This document shows, piece after piece, positions 48,727 through 57,261 of a DNA stretch of 64,000 nucleotides (position 1 is its first letter; every line of letters starts with the position of its first letter). Location: assembly GCA_049802235.1 (NCBI GenBank), contig JBARMB010000055.1, forward strand, positions 46,651-110,650, read 5' to 3'. The stretch comes from VBDM01 sp049802235 (GTDB lineage: Bacteria; Pseudomonadota; Gammaproteobacteria; Burkholderiales; SG8-39). The position numbers and the translations under genes were made by a program. Under the pieces are notes generated by a model that was not told the DNA's origin, did not search any database, and saw only the letters and a list, made by a program, of their open reading frames with translations.

Positions 48727-49869
48727 ATGGCCAGAATCGAATCGATTTCCGTCGCGACCTGCCGCGTTCCGCTCGACAGTGTCACCAGTTTCGCCACACG
48801 CACGGTGGCGGGACGCGACTATGGCCTGGTCAAGGTACGCTCGGCCGAGGGCATCGAGGGCGTCGGCTTCTGCTACGCAGGCTCCTCGGGCGGGACGCTG
48901 GTTGCGCACGCGGTCGAGCAACTCCTCGCGCCGATCCTGCTCGGGGAAGAGAGCCTTCTGGTCGAGGGGCTGTGGCAGCGCATGTTCCAGGAGACGCTGC
49001 TGCACGGGCGCGCCGGCAGCGTGATGCGGGCGATTTCGATTCTCGACTGCGCGCTATGGGATCTGAACGCGCGGGCGGCGAAGCTGCCGCTCTACAAATA
49101 TCTGGGTGCGGTCGTGGACGACGCCGTACCCGCCTACGCGAGCGGCGGCTATTACGTCGCCGGCAAGACGCCCAAGAAGCTCGGCGAGGAGATGGTCGGT
49201 TACGTCAAAGCCGGCTTCAAGGCGGTGAAAATGAAGGTCGGGCGGCTTTCGCCCAAGGAAGAAGAGGCACGGGTGAAAGCGGCGCGCGATGCCGTCGGGC
49301 CCGAGGTGGAGCTGATGCTCGACGCCAACAACGCCTGGCACGACCTACCCACGGCGATGCGCTACATCGAGCGCTTTGAACTCTATGATCCATACTGGAT
49401 CGAGGAACCGTTTTTCCCAGACGACATCGAGAATCACGCACGGCTGGCAAAGCTCACACGCGTCACGGTTGCCACCGGCGAAATCGGCACCGGTCGCTGG
49501 CATTTCAAGGAAATCCTCGACAAAGGCGCGGCAGCGATCCTGCAGACCGACGCGCTGGTATGCGGCGGAATCTCCGAGTGGCGCAGGATCGCCGCAACCG
49601 CGGCGAGCTACGGCGTCACCGTGTGCCCACACTGGTTCCACGACTTGCACGTGCACCTCGTGGCGGCAACGCCGAATGCGCGCTATGTCGAGTTCTTCCC
49701 CGACGATCAGGTGCTCAATTTCAGAAAACTCGTCGACACGCAGCTGAAGCACAGGGCCGGCATGCTGCTGCTGCCGCGGACACCGGGACTGGGCTTCAGC
49801 TTCGACGAAAGGGCAGTGGCGCGCTACGCGCTCAAGGGCGGAAGGTCGACGTGGAGCGTGCTCCGGTAA
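48727..49869 (+). CDS. Mandelate racemase/muconate lactonizing enzyme family protein
   Basis: A 380-residue enolase-superfamily enzyme. The general base pair KxK is Lys168-Met-Lys170 in AVKMKVG. Metal ligands are Asp199 (MLDANNAW), Glu226 (YWIEEPFF) and Glu252 (ATGEIGTGRW). His302 in CPHWFHDLHVHL is the second base, which puts it in the mandelate racemase subgroup acting on acid sugars or hydroxy acids. The exact substrate cannot be told from sequence. The ATG follows GAGAGGACCAAGG. It is isolated, with no transporter or sugar-acid gene beside it. Confidence 0.9.
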   Translation: MARIESISVATCRVPLDSVTSFATRTVAGRDYGLVKVRSAEGIEGVGFCYAGSSGGTLVAHAVEQLLAPILLGEESLLVEGLWQRMFQETLLHGRAGSVMRAISILDCALWDLNARAAKLPLYKYLGAVVDDAVPAYASGGYYVAGKTPKKLGEEMVGYVKAGFKAVKMKVGRLSPKEEEARVKAARDAVGPEVELMLDANNAWHDLPTAMRYIERFELYDPYWIEEPFFPDDIENHARLAKLTRVTVATGEIGTGRWHFKEILDKGAAAILQTDALVCGGISEWRRIAATAASYGVTVCPHWFHDLHVHLVAATPNARYVEFFPDDQVLNFRKLVDTQLKHRAGMLLLPRTPGLGFSFDERAVARYALKGGRSTWSVLR

Positions 49870-50436
49870 TCAGGCCATTCCGGAAAACTGCAAGATGAGC
49901 GGAATCTGCTCGGGAAAGCTCATCAGGGCATGATCGCCGCCCTGCACCACCACCTGCTTGGCGCCGAGGTACCTTTTTACTGCCGCGCGGTAGTCCAGCG
50001 CTTCATCCCCGGTCTCGACGAGCAATAGATAGCGCTCGGGGTGGACCTTGGGCACGAAGAGTCGCTCCCACTGGCGTAGATGCTCTTCGGTAAGCTCGTA
50101 TTTCTCGTCGCCGTGGTAGTTCCGCTGCGAGCCCAGAAACGCGCGCAGGCCAACATGCGGATCGATGGCGGGATTGATCAGCACGGCACGCACCCTGTGT
50201 TTCTCGGCGAGCCAAGTCGCGTAGAAGCCGCCGAGGGAGCTGCCTACCAGCGTCACGCGCTCGAGGGGTCGACACGCCATTTCTGTCTCGACCGCTGCGA
50301 TCGCCTCGTTCGGCCAGTGCGGCAACTGCGGACAGGCAAACCGATCGCCCATGCCGCGCTCCTCGAGATACCGCTTGAAGTATTGCGCCTTGCTCGACTG
50401 CGGCGAGCTGTTGAATCCGTGCAAGTAAACAATCAT
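49870..50436 (-). CDS. yqiA: YqiA/YcfP-family alpha/beta hydrolase (esterase)
   Basis: A 188-residue esterase-like protein. Marks are MIVYLHGFNSSPQSSKAQYF at the start, the nucleophile elbow LVGSSLGGFYATWLA (Ser near residue 69), VLINPAIDPH, and the catalytic His in QGGDHALMSFPEQI near residue 170. E. coli YqiA is an acyl-CoA/short-ester hydrolase without a settled physiological role. It follows mpl immediately (the ATG is two bases after the mpl stop) and is convergent with the enolase-superfamily gene. Confidence 0.9.
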   Translation of the reverse strand: MIVYLHGFNSSPQSSKAQYFKRYLEERGMGDRFACPQLPHWPNEAIAAVETEMACRPLERVTLVGSSLGGFYATWLAEKHRVRAVLINPAIDPHVGLRAFLGSQRNYHGDEKYELTEEHLRQWERLFVPKVHPERYLLLVETGDEALDYRAAVKRYLGAKQVVVQGGDHALMSFPEQIPLILQFSGMA

Positions 50437-50437
50437 G

Positions 50438-51802
50438 TCAAGGGGCCGCCGCCTTAGCCCGCTCGCCGAGCGCGGCCAGCAGGCGCTCATGAATGCCGTC
50501 GAAGTCGCCATTGCTCATAACGAGCACGTGATCGCCGGAACGGGCCTCGGCGGTGATCGCCGCGACCAGGCGTTCGAAATTGTCCTCGCAGCTCGCGCGT
50601 GCGCCGAGAGGTGCAAGCACTGCAGCCGCGTCCCAACCCAGTTTGGCCGTATAACAAAAGATCCTGTCGGCGGTCTCGAGGCTTCCCGGCAGCCTGTCCT
50701 TCATCACGCCCAGCTTCATCGTGTTGGAGCGCGGCTCGAGCACGGCAAGGATGCGCGCTCTGCCCACCTTGCGCCGAAGCCCGGCAATAGTGGTGGCAAT
50801 GGCCGTCGGATGATGGGCGAAGTCGTCGTATACGATCACGCCGGCAGCCGTTCCCCGCAGCTCCATGCGGCGCTTGACGTTTTCAAAACGCGACAGCGCG
50901 TCAATGGCCTGCGCCGGAGTTACCCCCGCTGCGTTTGCCGCAGCGATGGCCGCGAGTGCGTTCAAGCAATTGTGGTCGCCAAGCAGCGTCCAATTCACTC
51001 GGCCAAATGGCTTACCTTGGTGCGATACCTCAAATGAGTTCGTCCCGACATCGATCGCATTCCAGCCGTCGTCCACGCCGAAGCGCTCGACCGGCGTCCA
51101 GCAGCCTCGGGCAATTACGCGTTTGATCGCTTCATCCAAGCCGCTGAGGATAATCCGGCCAGACGATGGGATCGTTCTTATAAAATGATGAAATTGGGTC
51201 TCGATTGCTGCAAGATCAGCGAAGATGTCTGCATGATCGAATTCGATATTGTTTAGAACAGCGACCCTCGGCCGATAGTGCACCATTTTGGAACGCTTAT
51301 CGAAGAAAGCAGTGTCATATTCGTCGGCTTCAATGACAAAATGCCTTTGAGTTCCAAGCCTTGCAGAAATCTTGAAATTTTCTGGAACGCCGCCGATGAG
51401 ATATCCCGGTTCCAGCCCGGCTTCTTCAAGTATCCAGGCCAACATAGATGAAGTCGTTGTTTTTCCATGTGTTCCAGATACAGCAAGTACCCACTTTCGT
51501 GCCAGAACATTTTCGGCGAGCCACTGCGGTCCGGATACATAACGGTCGCCCTGATCGAGGATCGCTTCCATAAGTACATTGCCTCGGCTCACGACGTTGC
51601 CGACAACCCATAAATCGGGCTTGACCGCGAGCTGGTCTGCGCCGAATCCTTCGATAAGTTCGATGCCCTGCGCGGTGAGCTGGGTGCTCATCGGCGGATA
51701 GACATTGGTGTCGCAACCGGTGACCCGATGGCCCGCAGCTTTCGCGATCGCGGCAATGCCTCCCATGAAGGTGCCGCAAATGCCGAGGATGTGAATATGC
51801 AT
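50438..51802 (-). CDS. mpl: Murein tripeptide ligase Mpl
   Basis: Mpl recycles murein by joining the L-Ala-D-Glu-mesoDAP tripeptide to UDP-MurNAc. The 454-residue Mur ligase begins HIHILGICGTFMGGIAAIAK, has the ATP loop VSGTHGKTTTSSMLAWI near residue 109, EADEYDTAFFDKRSK near residue 166, and LEPRSNTMKLGVM near residue 359, all Mpl-type. A stretch in the middle (about 51170-51540) has much lower GC than the rest of the gene although the protein stays typical, which suggests a recombination patch. Confidence 0.95.
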   Translation of the reverse strand: MHIHILGICGTFMGGIAAIAKAAGHRVTGCDTNVYPPMSTQLTAQGIELIEGFGADQLAVKPDLWVVGNVVSRGNVLMEAILDQGDRYVSGPQWLAENVLARKWVLAVSGTHGKTTTSSMLAWILEEAGLEPGYLIGGVPENFKISARLGTQRHFVIEADEYDTAFFDKRSKMVHYRPRVAVLNNIEFDHADIFADLAAIETQFHHFIRTIPSSGRIILSGLDEAIKRVIARGCWTPVERFGVDDGWNAIDVGTNSFEVSHQGKPFGRVNWTLLGDHNCLNALAAIAAANAAGVTPAQAIDALSRFENVKRRMELRGTAAGVIVYDDFAHHPTAIATTIAGLRRKVGRARILAVLEPRSNTMKLGVMKDRLPGSLETADRIFCYTAKLGWDAAAVLAPLGARASCEDNFERLVAAITAEARSGDHVLVMSNGDFDGIHERLLAALGERAKAAAP

Positions 51803-51948
51803 CTGGACTGGGGAAAGCAGCGCGGTCGGCGGTAACCCGCGCTTGGATGAATGGGTGGAAGCGCAGCCGCAATTCTAGCTCACTTCGCCACCCCTCCCGG
51901 CTGTGTGCTGCGGTATCATGGCCCGTCGCTCCTGCCTGCTTCCTTCCC

Positions 51949-52557
51949 GTGCCGAAAGACAGCAAACCCAAGCAGCAGATGCGTACACGCATCGCCATGG
52001 CCGCGGCACGCATAATGGCCGAGGACGGCGTTGAGGATTTCGCGCTCGCCAAGCGAAAGGCCGCGCGTCAACTCGGCGCCGAGGATACGCAATCGTTGCC
52101 AAAAAACGAGGAGATCGAAGCCGAGCTGCGTGCCTATCAGTCGTTGTACCAAGGCGAGGAACAACGCGAACGCATCAAGCACCTGCGTGCCCGGGCGCTC
52201 GAGGCGATGCGGGCGCTGGCCCAGTTCCGCCCGCATCTCGCCGGCCCGGTGCTGAAGGGTACCGCCGGACGCTACAGTGACGTCGACTTGCAATTATTTA
52301 CCGATGACAGCAAAGCGGTGGAGATGTTCCTGCTCAGTCGTAACATTGCCTACGACATATCGGATCAACGCCACTTCGCCGGCGACCAGGCTCGCGCCGT
52401 ATCGATACTGAAGCTCGAGTGGCAGGGCGTGCCCGTCAATCTTGCCATCTATGCCGCCAACGACGAACGCGGCAGTTTGAAGACCTCAATGGCCGGGCGG
52501 CCGATGCAGCGCGCGGGGATCCAAGTGGTGAGCCAGCTCTTGTTCCGGGATGGTTAG
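51949..52557 (+). CDS. Nucleotidyltransferase-fold protein of unknown role
   Basis: A 202-residue protein. The central GPVLKGTAGRYSDVDLQLFT near residue 100 has the spacing of a nucleotidyltransferase active site (glycine turn, then Asp-Val-Asp), so catalytic acidic residues appear conserved. The N-terminal RTRIAMAAARIMAEDGVEDF is helical and looks superficially like a TetR helix, but there is no evidence for DNA binding. I do not recognise a named family. The GTG start at 51949 is chosen as first after a TATCAT-type element; the ATG ten codons on is possible. tlpA overlaps its end by eight bases. Confidence 0.7.
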   Translation: MPKDSKPKQQMRTRIAMAAARIMAEDGVEDFALAKRKAARQLGAEDTQSLPKNEEIEAELRAYQSLYQGEEQRERIKHLRARALEAMRALAQFRPHLAGPVLKGTAGRYSDVDLQLFTDDSKAVEMFLLSRNIAYDISDQRHFAGDQARAVSILKLEWQGVPVNLAIYAANDERGSLKTSMAGRPMQRAGIQVVSQLLFRDG

Positions 52558-53080
52558 GCAAGCTTTCCTGGTCGTCGTGGTTGCTCTCGCGGCTGCCGCG
52601 GCAGGCTTCTATTTCTATTCGCATCAGCGCATGCCCCTCGCCGGATCGGCCGCGCAGGCGACGGCACGACTCGCGCGACTGTCGCTGCCGGATCCGGCTG
52701 GAACGCCCCAGAGTCTCACGCAGTGGCGCGGCAAAGTATTGGTGCTGAATTTCTGGGCTACCTGGTGTGCGCCATGCAGGGAAGAAATCCCTGGCTTGGT
52801 GCGACTTCAGCGACGATTTGCGTCGAATGGCCTGCAAATTATCGGGATCGCCATCGATTCTTCTTCTAAAGTTCGAGATTTTGCCCGTGAGTTCGAAATA
52901 AATTACCCACTCATGGTGGGGGAAATTGAGCTAATTGACCTTACACGACAGCTGGGCAATCGGGCTTCCGGATTGCCATTTACGATTATCTTGGACCGGT
53001 CAGGCAAGATAACCAATACACACCTGGGCCGAGTTTCTGAAGAGGAACTTACCCGGTGGTTGCGTCCGCTGTTCAACTAA
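52550..53080 (+). CDS. TlpA-family thiol-disulfide reductase
   Basis: A 176-residue thioredoxin-fold protein tethered to the periplasmic side of the membrane by an N-terminal helix (about 4-24). The active site is Cys73-Ala-Pro-Cys76 in NFWATWCAPCREEIPGL. The cis-Pro is in ASGLPFTIILDRSG near residue 145. TlpA/ResA-like proteins reduce disulfides for cytochrome maturation or oxidative defence. The start overlaps the preceding gene. The second half (from about 52830) is clearly less GC-rich than its neighbours. Confidence 0.9.
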   Translation: MVRQAFLVVVVALAAAAAGFYFYSHQRMPLAGSAAQATARLARLSLPDPAGTPQSLTQWRGKVLVLNFWATWCAPCREEIPGLVRLQRRFASNGLQIIGIAIDSSSKVRDFAREFEINYPLMVGEIELIDLTRQLGNRASGLPFTIILDRSGKITNTHLGRVSEEELTRWLRPLFN

Positions 53081-53149
53081 CTTGTTAATTTTCCTGGAAA
53101 AACGCCAAATACTGGACAATATATCGGCATTTGCGGCAAACTTGCGGCC

Positions 53150-53629
53150 ATGCCCAAGCTCAAACGCGCCGGAGACACGGCATCGCGAAGGCCTCAGAAT
53201 CTCCTTGTCCTTCATGGCCCCAACCTGAACTTGCTGGGTACTCGAGAACCGGAGATCTACGGTGCCGAGACTCTCAAAACCATCAATCTGCGGTTGATTC
53301 GCTTCGGGCGGGATCACGGTGCGCGTGTAGAATGCTTTCAGAGCAACCAGGAAGGCGCCCTGATTGAGCGGGTGCATGCAGCAAAAATGCAGAGAACTTC
53401 CTGGATCATCGTCAATCCTGCTGGTTTTTCCCACACCAGTGTGGCACTACGCGATGCCCTTGCAGCGGTCAAGATCCCTTTTATCGAGGTACACCTGTCG
53501 AATATTTATTCCCGCGAGCCATTCCGACGCCATTCATACTTCTCCGATCTCGCGGCCGGCATCATCTGCGGACTTGGCAGCCGGGGCTATGACCTCGCGC
53601 TCGAGTTCGCACTGCAACCAACAACCTAA
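53150..53629 (+). CDS. aroQ: Type II 3-dehydroquinate dehydratase AroQ
   Basis: AroQ dehydrates 3-dehydroquinate in the shikimate pathway as a dodecamer. The 159-residue protein has LVLHGPNLNLLGTREPEIYG with the catalytic Tyr, the FQSNQEGALIERVH segment, IIVNPAGFSHTSVALRDAL near residue 89, and EVHLSNIYSREPFRRHSYFS near residue 113. It has a slightly extended basic N-terminus (PKLKRAGDTASRRPQN), and the first ATG is kept although the conserved part begins near residue 20. It precedes accB-accC, the usual order. Confidence 0.95.
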   Translation: MPKLKRAGDTASRRPQNLLVLHGPNLNLLGTREPEIYGAETLKTINLRLIRFGRDHGARVECFQSNQEGALIERVHAAKMQRTSWIIVNPAGFSHTSVALRDALAAVKIPFIEVHLSNIYSREPFRRHSYFSDLAAGIICGLGSRGYDLALEFALQPTT

Positions 53630-53681
53630 GCCAGATCCCCGCGCCCGAAGCCCGGTGCCCCGGGTACGGAAGGAGGCTCAT

Positions 53682-54155
53682 ATGGACTTACGCAAGCTGA
53701 AGAAACTGATCGACCTCGTCGAGGAATCGGGCATTACCGAGCTCGAGGTGACCGAGGGGGAGGAAAAGGTCAGGATTATGAAGGCTGGGCCGGCCGGACG
53801 GGAGGTTGCGGTCACTTCTGCTTCTACCCCGGCTAGGGCGAATCTGCCGGCGGAACCGATCCCTGTTGCCGCACCTACCGCCTCTGTCGCGCCCGCTGTC
53901 GAAGCCCCCTCTGCGCCCGAGGGCCATATTGTCAAATCGCCAATGGTGGGAACGTTTTACCGCTCAGCCTCACCCGGTGCGAAGCCCTTCGTGGAAATCG
54001 GTGACGCGGTCAAGGCTGGCCAACCTGTCTGCATCATTGAAGCCATGAAGCTCATGAACGAGATCGAAACCGACCAGGACGGCGTCATCAAGGCAATCCT
54101 GGTCGAAAACGGGCAGCCCGTGGAATACGGGGAACCATTGATGATCGTCGGCTAG
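53682..54155 (+). CDS. accB: Biotin carboxyl carrier protein AccB
   Basis: AccB carries biotin for acetyl-CoA carboxylase. The 157-residue protein has an N-terminal interaction helix (DLRKLKKLIDLVEESG), an Ala/Pro-rich flexible linker (about 40-80) and a biotinyl domain with the biotin Lys123 in IEAMKLMNEIE. The thumb-loop TFYRSASPGAKPFVEIGD is typical of AccB. A strong ribosome-binding site (GGAAGGAGG) precedes the ATG. It is followed by accC after 15 bases. Confidence 0.96.
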   Translation: MDLRKLKKLIDLVEESGITELEVTEGEEKVRIMKAGPAGREVAVTSASTPARANLPAEPIPVAAPTASVAPAVEAPSAPEGHIVKSPMVGTFYRSASPGAKPFVEIGDAVKAGQPVCIIEAMKLMNEIETDQDGVIKAILVENGQPVEYGEPLMIVG

Positions 54156-54170
54156 GTCCACGCAGTGGCG

Positions 54171-55535
54171 ATGTTCGAGAAAATTCTGATCGCGAATCGC
54201 GGCGAAATCGCTCTACGCATCCAGCGCGCCTGTCGTGACCTCGGCATCAAAACCGTGGTCGTGCACTCGGAGGCCGATCGTGAAGCCAAGTACGTCAAGC
54301 TCGCCGATGAATCGGTGTGCATCGGGCCGCCTCCCTCCAGCGCGAGCTATCTCAACATTCCGGCCATCATCAGCGCTGCCGAGGTCACGGACGCGGAAGC
54401 GATCCACCCGGGTTACGGGTTTCTTGCCGAAAATGCGGATTTTGCCGAGCGGGTGGACAAGAGCGGCTTTGTCTTCATCGGTCCGCGCGCCGACACTATC
54501 CGCCTGATGGGAGACAAGATCAGCGCAAAGCAGGTGATGCAAAAAGCGGGGGTGCCCACCGTTCCAGGGTTCGACGGGCCACTTCCAGACTCGCCCGAGG
54601 AAATTGTCAAAATCGCGCGACAAATCGGCTACCCGGTGATCATCAAGGCAGCGGGCGGCGGCGGCGGGCGTGGCATGCGCGTAGTGCACACCGAGGCGGC
54701 CCTGAAAGGTGCTGCGAGCCTAACCCGTGCCGAGGCCGGAGCGGCGTTCGGCAACCCTACTGTATACATGGAAAAGTACCTCGAGAACCCGCGCCACATC
54801 GAGGTGCAGGTGCTCGCCGACGAATACAAGAACACGATCTACCTCGGCGAGCGCGACTGCTCCCTGCAGCGCCGCCACCAGAAAGTCATGGAAGAGGCAC
54901 CGGCGCCGGACATCACGCCACGCATGCGCGCCAAAATCGGGGAGCGCTGCGTCGAGGCCTGCCGCAAGATCAGCTACCGCGGCGCCGGCACTTTCGAGTT
55001 CCTCTACGAGGATGGCGAGTTCTACTTCATCGAAATGAACACCCGCATCCAGGTCGAGCACCCGGTGACCGAGATGATTACCGGGATAGACATCGTACAG
55101 GAGCAGATCCGCGTGGCCGCAGGAGAAAAGCTCTCGGTGCGGCAGAAGGATATCGAATGCCGCGGCCACGCGATCGAGTGCCGCATCAACGCCGAGGATC
55201 CGTTCAAATTCACACCTTCACCGGGACGCATCACCTCCTACCATCCGCCCGGCGGCCCCGGGATCCGCGTCGATTCCCACATCTACCAGGGCTACACCGT
55301 GCCGCCCAACTACGATTCCCTGATCGGCAAGGTGATCGCCTACGGCGCCAACCGCGACCAGGCGATTCGGCGCATGCGCATCGCGCTCTCGGAGATGGTG
55401 GTGGAGGGCATCCAGACCAACATCCCGCTGCATCAGGAACTGCTGCTCGACACCCGCATCATCAAGGGCGGGGTGAGCATCCATTATCTCGAGCAGAAGC
55501 TCGCCCAGCAGAAGAAACACGATTTGGCAAAATAG
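54171..55535 (+). CDS. accC: Biotin carboxylase AccC
   Basis: AccC carboxylates the biotin of AccB with ATP and bicarbonate. The 454-residue ATP-grasp protein begins MFEKILIANRGEIALRIQRA, has the Gly-rich flap AAGGGGGRGMRVVH near residue 163, EKYLENPRHIEVQVLAD near residue 200, NTRIQVEHPVTEMITGIDI near residue 290, and RINAEDPFKFTPSPGRI. The ATG at 54171 is chosen; a GTG two codons earlier is in frame. accB precedes it and prmA follows, the common order. Confidence 0.96.
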   Translation: MFEKILIANRGEIALRIQRACRDLGIKTVVVHSEADREAKYVKLADESVCIGPPPSSASYLNIPAIISAAEVTDAEAIHPGYGFLAENADFAERVDKSGFVFIGPRADTIRLMGDKISAKQVMQKAGVPTVPGFDGPLPDSPEEIVKIARQIGYPVIIKAAGGGGGRGMRVVHTEAALKGAASLTRAEAGAAFGNPTVYMEKYLENPRHIEVQVLADEYKNTIYLGERDCSLQRRHQKVMEEAPAPDITPRMRAKIGERCVEACRKISYRGAGTFEFLYEDGEFYFIEMNTRIQVEHPVTEMITGIDIVQEQIRVAAGEKLSVRQKDIECRGHAIECRINAEDPFKFTPSPGRITSYHPPGGPGIRVDSHIYQGYTVPPNYDSLIGKVIAYGANRDQAIRRMRIALSEMVVEGIQTNIPLHQELLLDTRIIKGGVSIHYLEQKLAQQKKHDLAK

Positions 55536-55537
55536 GG

Positions 55538-56419
55538 ATGGCCTTCGTCGCTATCGTCGTCGAACTCGAATCGGACGAGGGCGACCGTCTGAGCAATGCG
55601 CTGATCGACGCCGGGGCGCTTTCGGTCAGTTGCGAGGACGCCGCTTCTGGCACGTCGAGCGAAACACCGGTGTTCGACGAGCCCGGCGAGATTGCATCTT
55701 GGCCGCAGCAGAAACTCACGGCACTGTGCAGAACTCATGACGATCCTGAACAGCTCTTGGATCGTGCCTGCGCCATTGCCGGAATAATTACACCTGCATT
55801 CGAACTGCGCGCCGTCGCAGACGAGGACTGGGTGCGCAGATCCCGAGAGCAGTTTGCGCCGATTCAGGTGTCCGGACGGTTATGGGTCGTGCCATCCTGG
55901 CATACACCGCCTCGCCCCGATGCGCTCAACCTTGTACTCGATCCGGGTCTTGCCTTCGGCACTGGCGGGCACCCGACCACGCACCTGTGTCTTGCATGGC
56001 TGGAGAGCCGCGTCGGCGGCGGCGAGACCGTCCTCGACTACGGCTGCGGTTCCGGTATATTAACCATCGCTGCACTGAAACTCGGCGCCCGCCGCGCCAT
56101 CGGCGTGGATATCGATCCCGACGCCGTTGTCACGGCCCGCGCCAACGCCGAGCGCAATTGTGTTACTGCCGAGTTTTCCGACACCGGCACATCGCTTACG
56201 CTGATCGCCGATATCGTGGTTGCCAATATTCTCGCCAATCCGCTGAAAGTTCTGGCGCCGCTGCTCGCCTCGCATTGCGCTAAGGGGGCGCGGATCGCGC
56301 TCTCGGGAATTCTCGCACCGCAGGCAAAGGATGTCGAAGCGCACTACGCGCCCTGGTTCAAGTTCGAGCCAGCTGGGGAAATGGAGGGCTGGGTGTGCCT
56401 GTCGGGAACGCGCATATGA
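55538..56419 (+). CDS. prmA: Ribosomal protein L11 methyltransferase PrmA
   Basis: PrmA trimethylates ribosomal protein L11. The 293-residue protein has the N-terminal substrate-binding domain (about 1-95), the linker with VLDPGLAFGTGGHPTTHLCL near residue 128, the SAM motif VLDYGCGSGILTIAAL near residue 165 and VVANILANPLKVLAPL near residue 227. The VANIL stretch corresponds to the NPPY-like catalytic motif. The ATG is three bases after the accC stop. Its stop overlaps the next start (ATGA). Confidence 0.95.
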   Translation: MAFVAIVVELESDEGDRLSNALIDAGALSVSCEDAASGTSSETPVFDEPGEIASWPQQKLTALCRTHDDPEQLLDRACAIAGIITPAFELRAVADEDWVRRSREQFAPIQVSGRLWVVPSWHTPPRPDALNLVLDPGLAFGTGGHPTTHLCLAWLESRVGGGETVLDYGCGSGILTIAALKLGARRAIGVDIDPDAVVTARANAERNCVTAEFSDTGTSLTLIADIVVANILANPLKVLAPLLASHCAKGARIALSGILAPQAKDVEAHYAPWFKFEPAGEMEGWVCLSGTRI

Positions 56420-57216
56420 GCATGATCACGCGCTGCCCGGGCTGCGGCACTTCGTTTCGCGTGACCCTGGTACAGCTCGAGGCCCGCGCCGGACAGGCGC
56501 GTTGCGGGCGTTGCGGCGTCGTTTTCGACGCCCGCGTTGCGCTGGTATCCGACTCCGTGCCAACGACGCCAGAACGTGACTTTGCGGCTGCACTCGAAGC
56601 CGAAATACACCGCGCCGGAGAAACCCCCCGAACCGGCCTCGCGGTGCCTTCGGCGCCGGAGGCCGACTTCGCATTGCAGCGGGGAACCATAGGGGCGGTG
56701 CAAGCTGCGCCGCTCGATTTCGGACCGCGATCGCGTACACCTCCGAGCCGGCTGTGGTGGCTGGGAAGCACGCTGCTGCTGCTCTTGCTTGTGGCCCAGG
56801 CGGCATACCGCTATCGCGGAGATCTCGCGCTGCTTGTGCCCGAGGCGAAACCGACGATTCAAAAAGTCTGCGTCGAACTGAACTGCGATGTGCCCCTGCC
56901 GCGTCGCACCGAACTCATGAGCATCGAATCATCCGACCTGCGGGCCGACGGAGCCAATCCCAGCGTCATGGTACTGTCGGCGACCCTTCGAAATCGCGCC
57001 GCGTTCGCGCAGGCGCTGCCCGCCCTCGAACTGACGCTCACCGACGCCCAGAACCAGACCGTGGCGCGGCGCGTCCTGATGCCGCAGGACTATGCTCCAC
57101 GCGGCACGCGCCTTGACTCCGGCTTTGCCGCCAGCAGCGAGCTACCGGCCAAGGTGTTCATTGAAGTAGGGACCCTCAAGGCGACCGGCTATCGGCTCTA
57201 TCTCTTTTATTCGTAG
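56416..57216 (+). CDS. Zinc-ribbon and DUF3426 domain membrane protein
   Basis: A 266-residue protein. An N-terminal MJ0042-type zinc ribbon has the four cysteines in TRCPGCGTSFRVT and GQARCGRCGVVFDAR (Cys6, 9, 29, 32 approximately). A poorly conserved linker follows, then one transmembrane helix (about 117-135, LWWLGSTLLLLLLVAQAA) and a C-terminal DUF3426 domain (about 140-266) seen in ESSDLRADGANPSVMVLSAT. It overlaps the end of prmA, a standard betaproteobacterial arrangement. Function unknown. Confidence 0.9.
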   Translation: MSMITRCPGCGTSFRVTLVQLEARAGQARCGRCGVVFDARVALVSDSVPTTPERDFAAALEAEIHRAGETPRTGLAVPSAPEADFALQRGTIGAVQAAPLDFGPRSRTPPSRLWWLGSTLLLLLLVAQAAYRYRGDLALLVPEAKPTIQKVCVELNCDVPLPRRTELMSIESSDLRADGANPSVMVLSATLRNRAAFAQALPALELTLTDAQNQTVARRVLMPQDYAPRGTRLDSGFAASSELPAKVFIEVGTLKATGYRLYLFYS

Positions 57217-57261
57217 TTCTACCCGCGTTTCCAAAAACCCTCTGCTTTCAACCGACAACTT

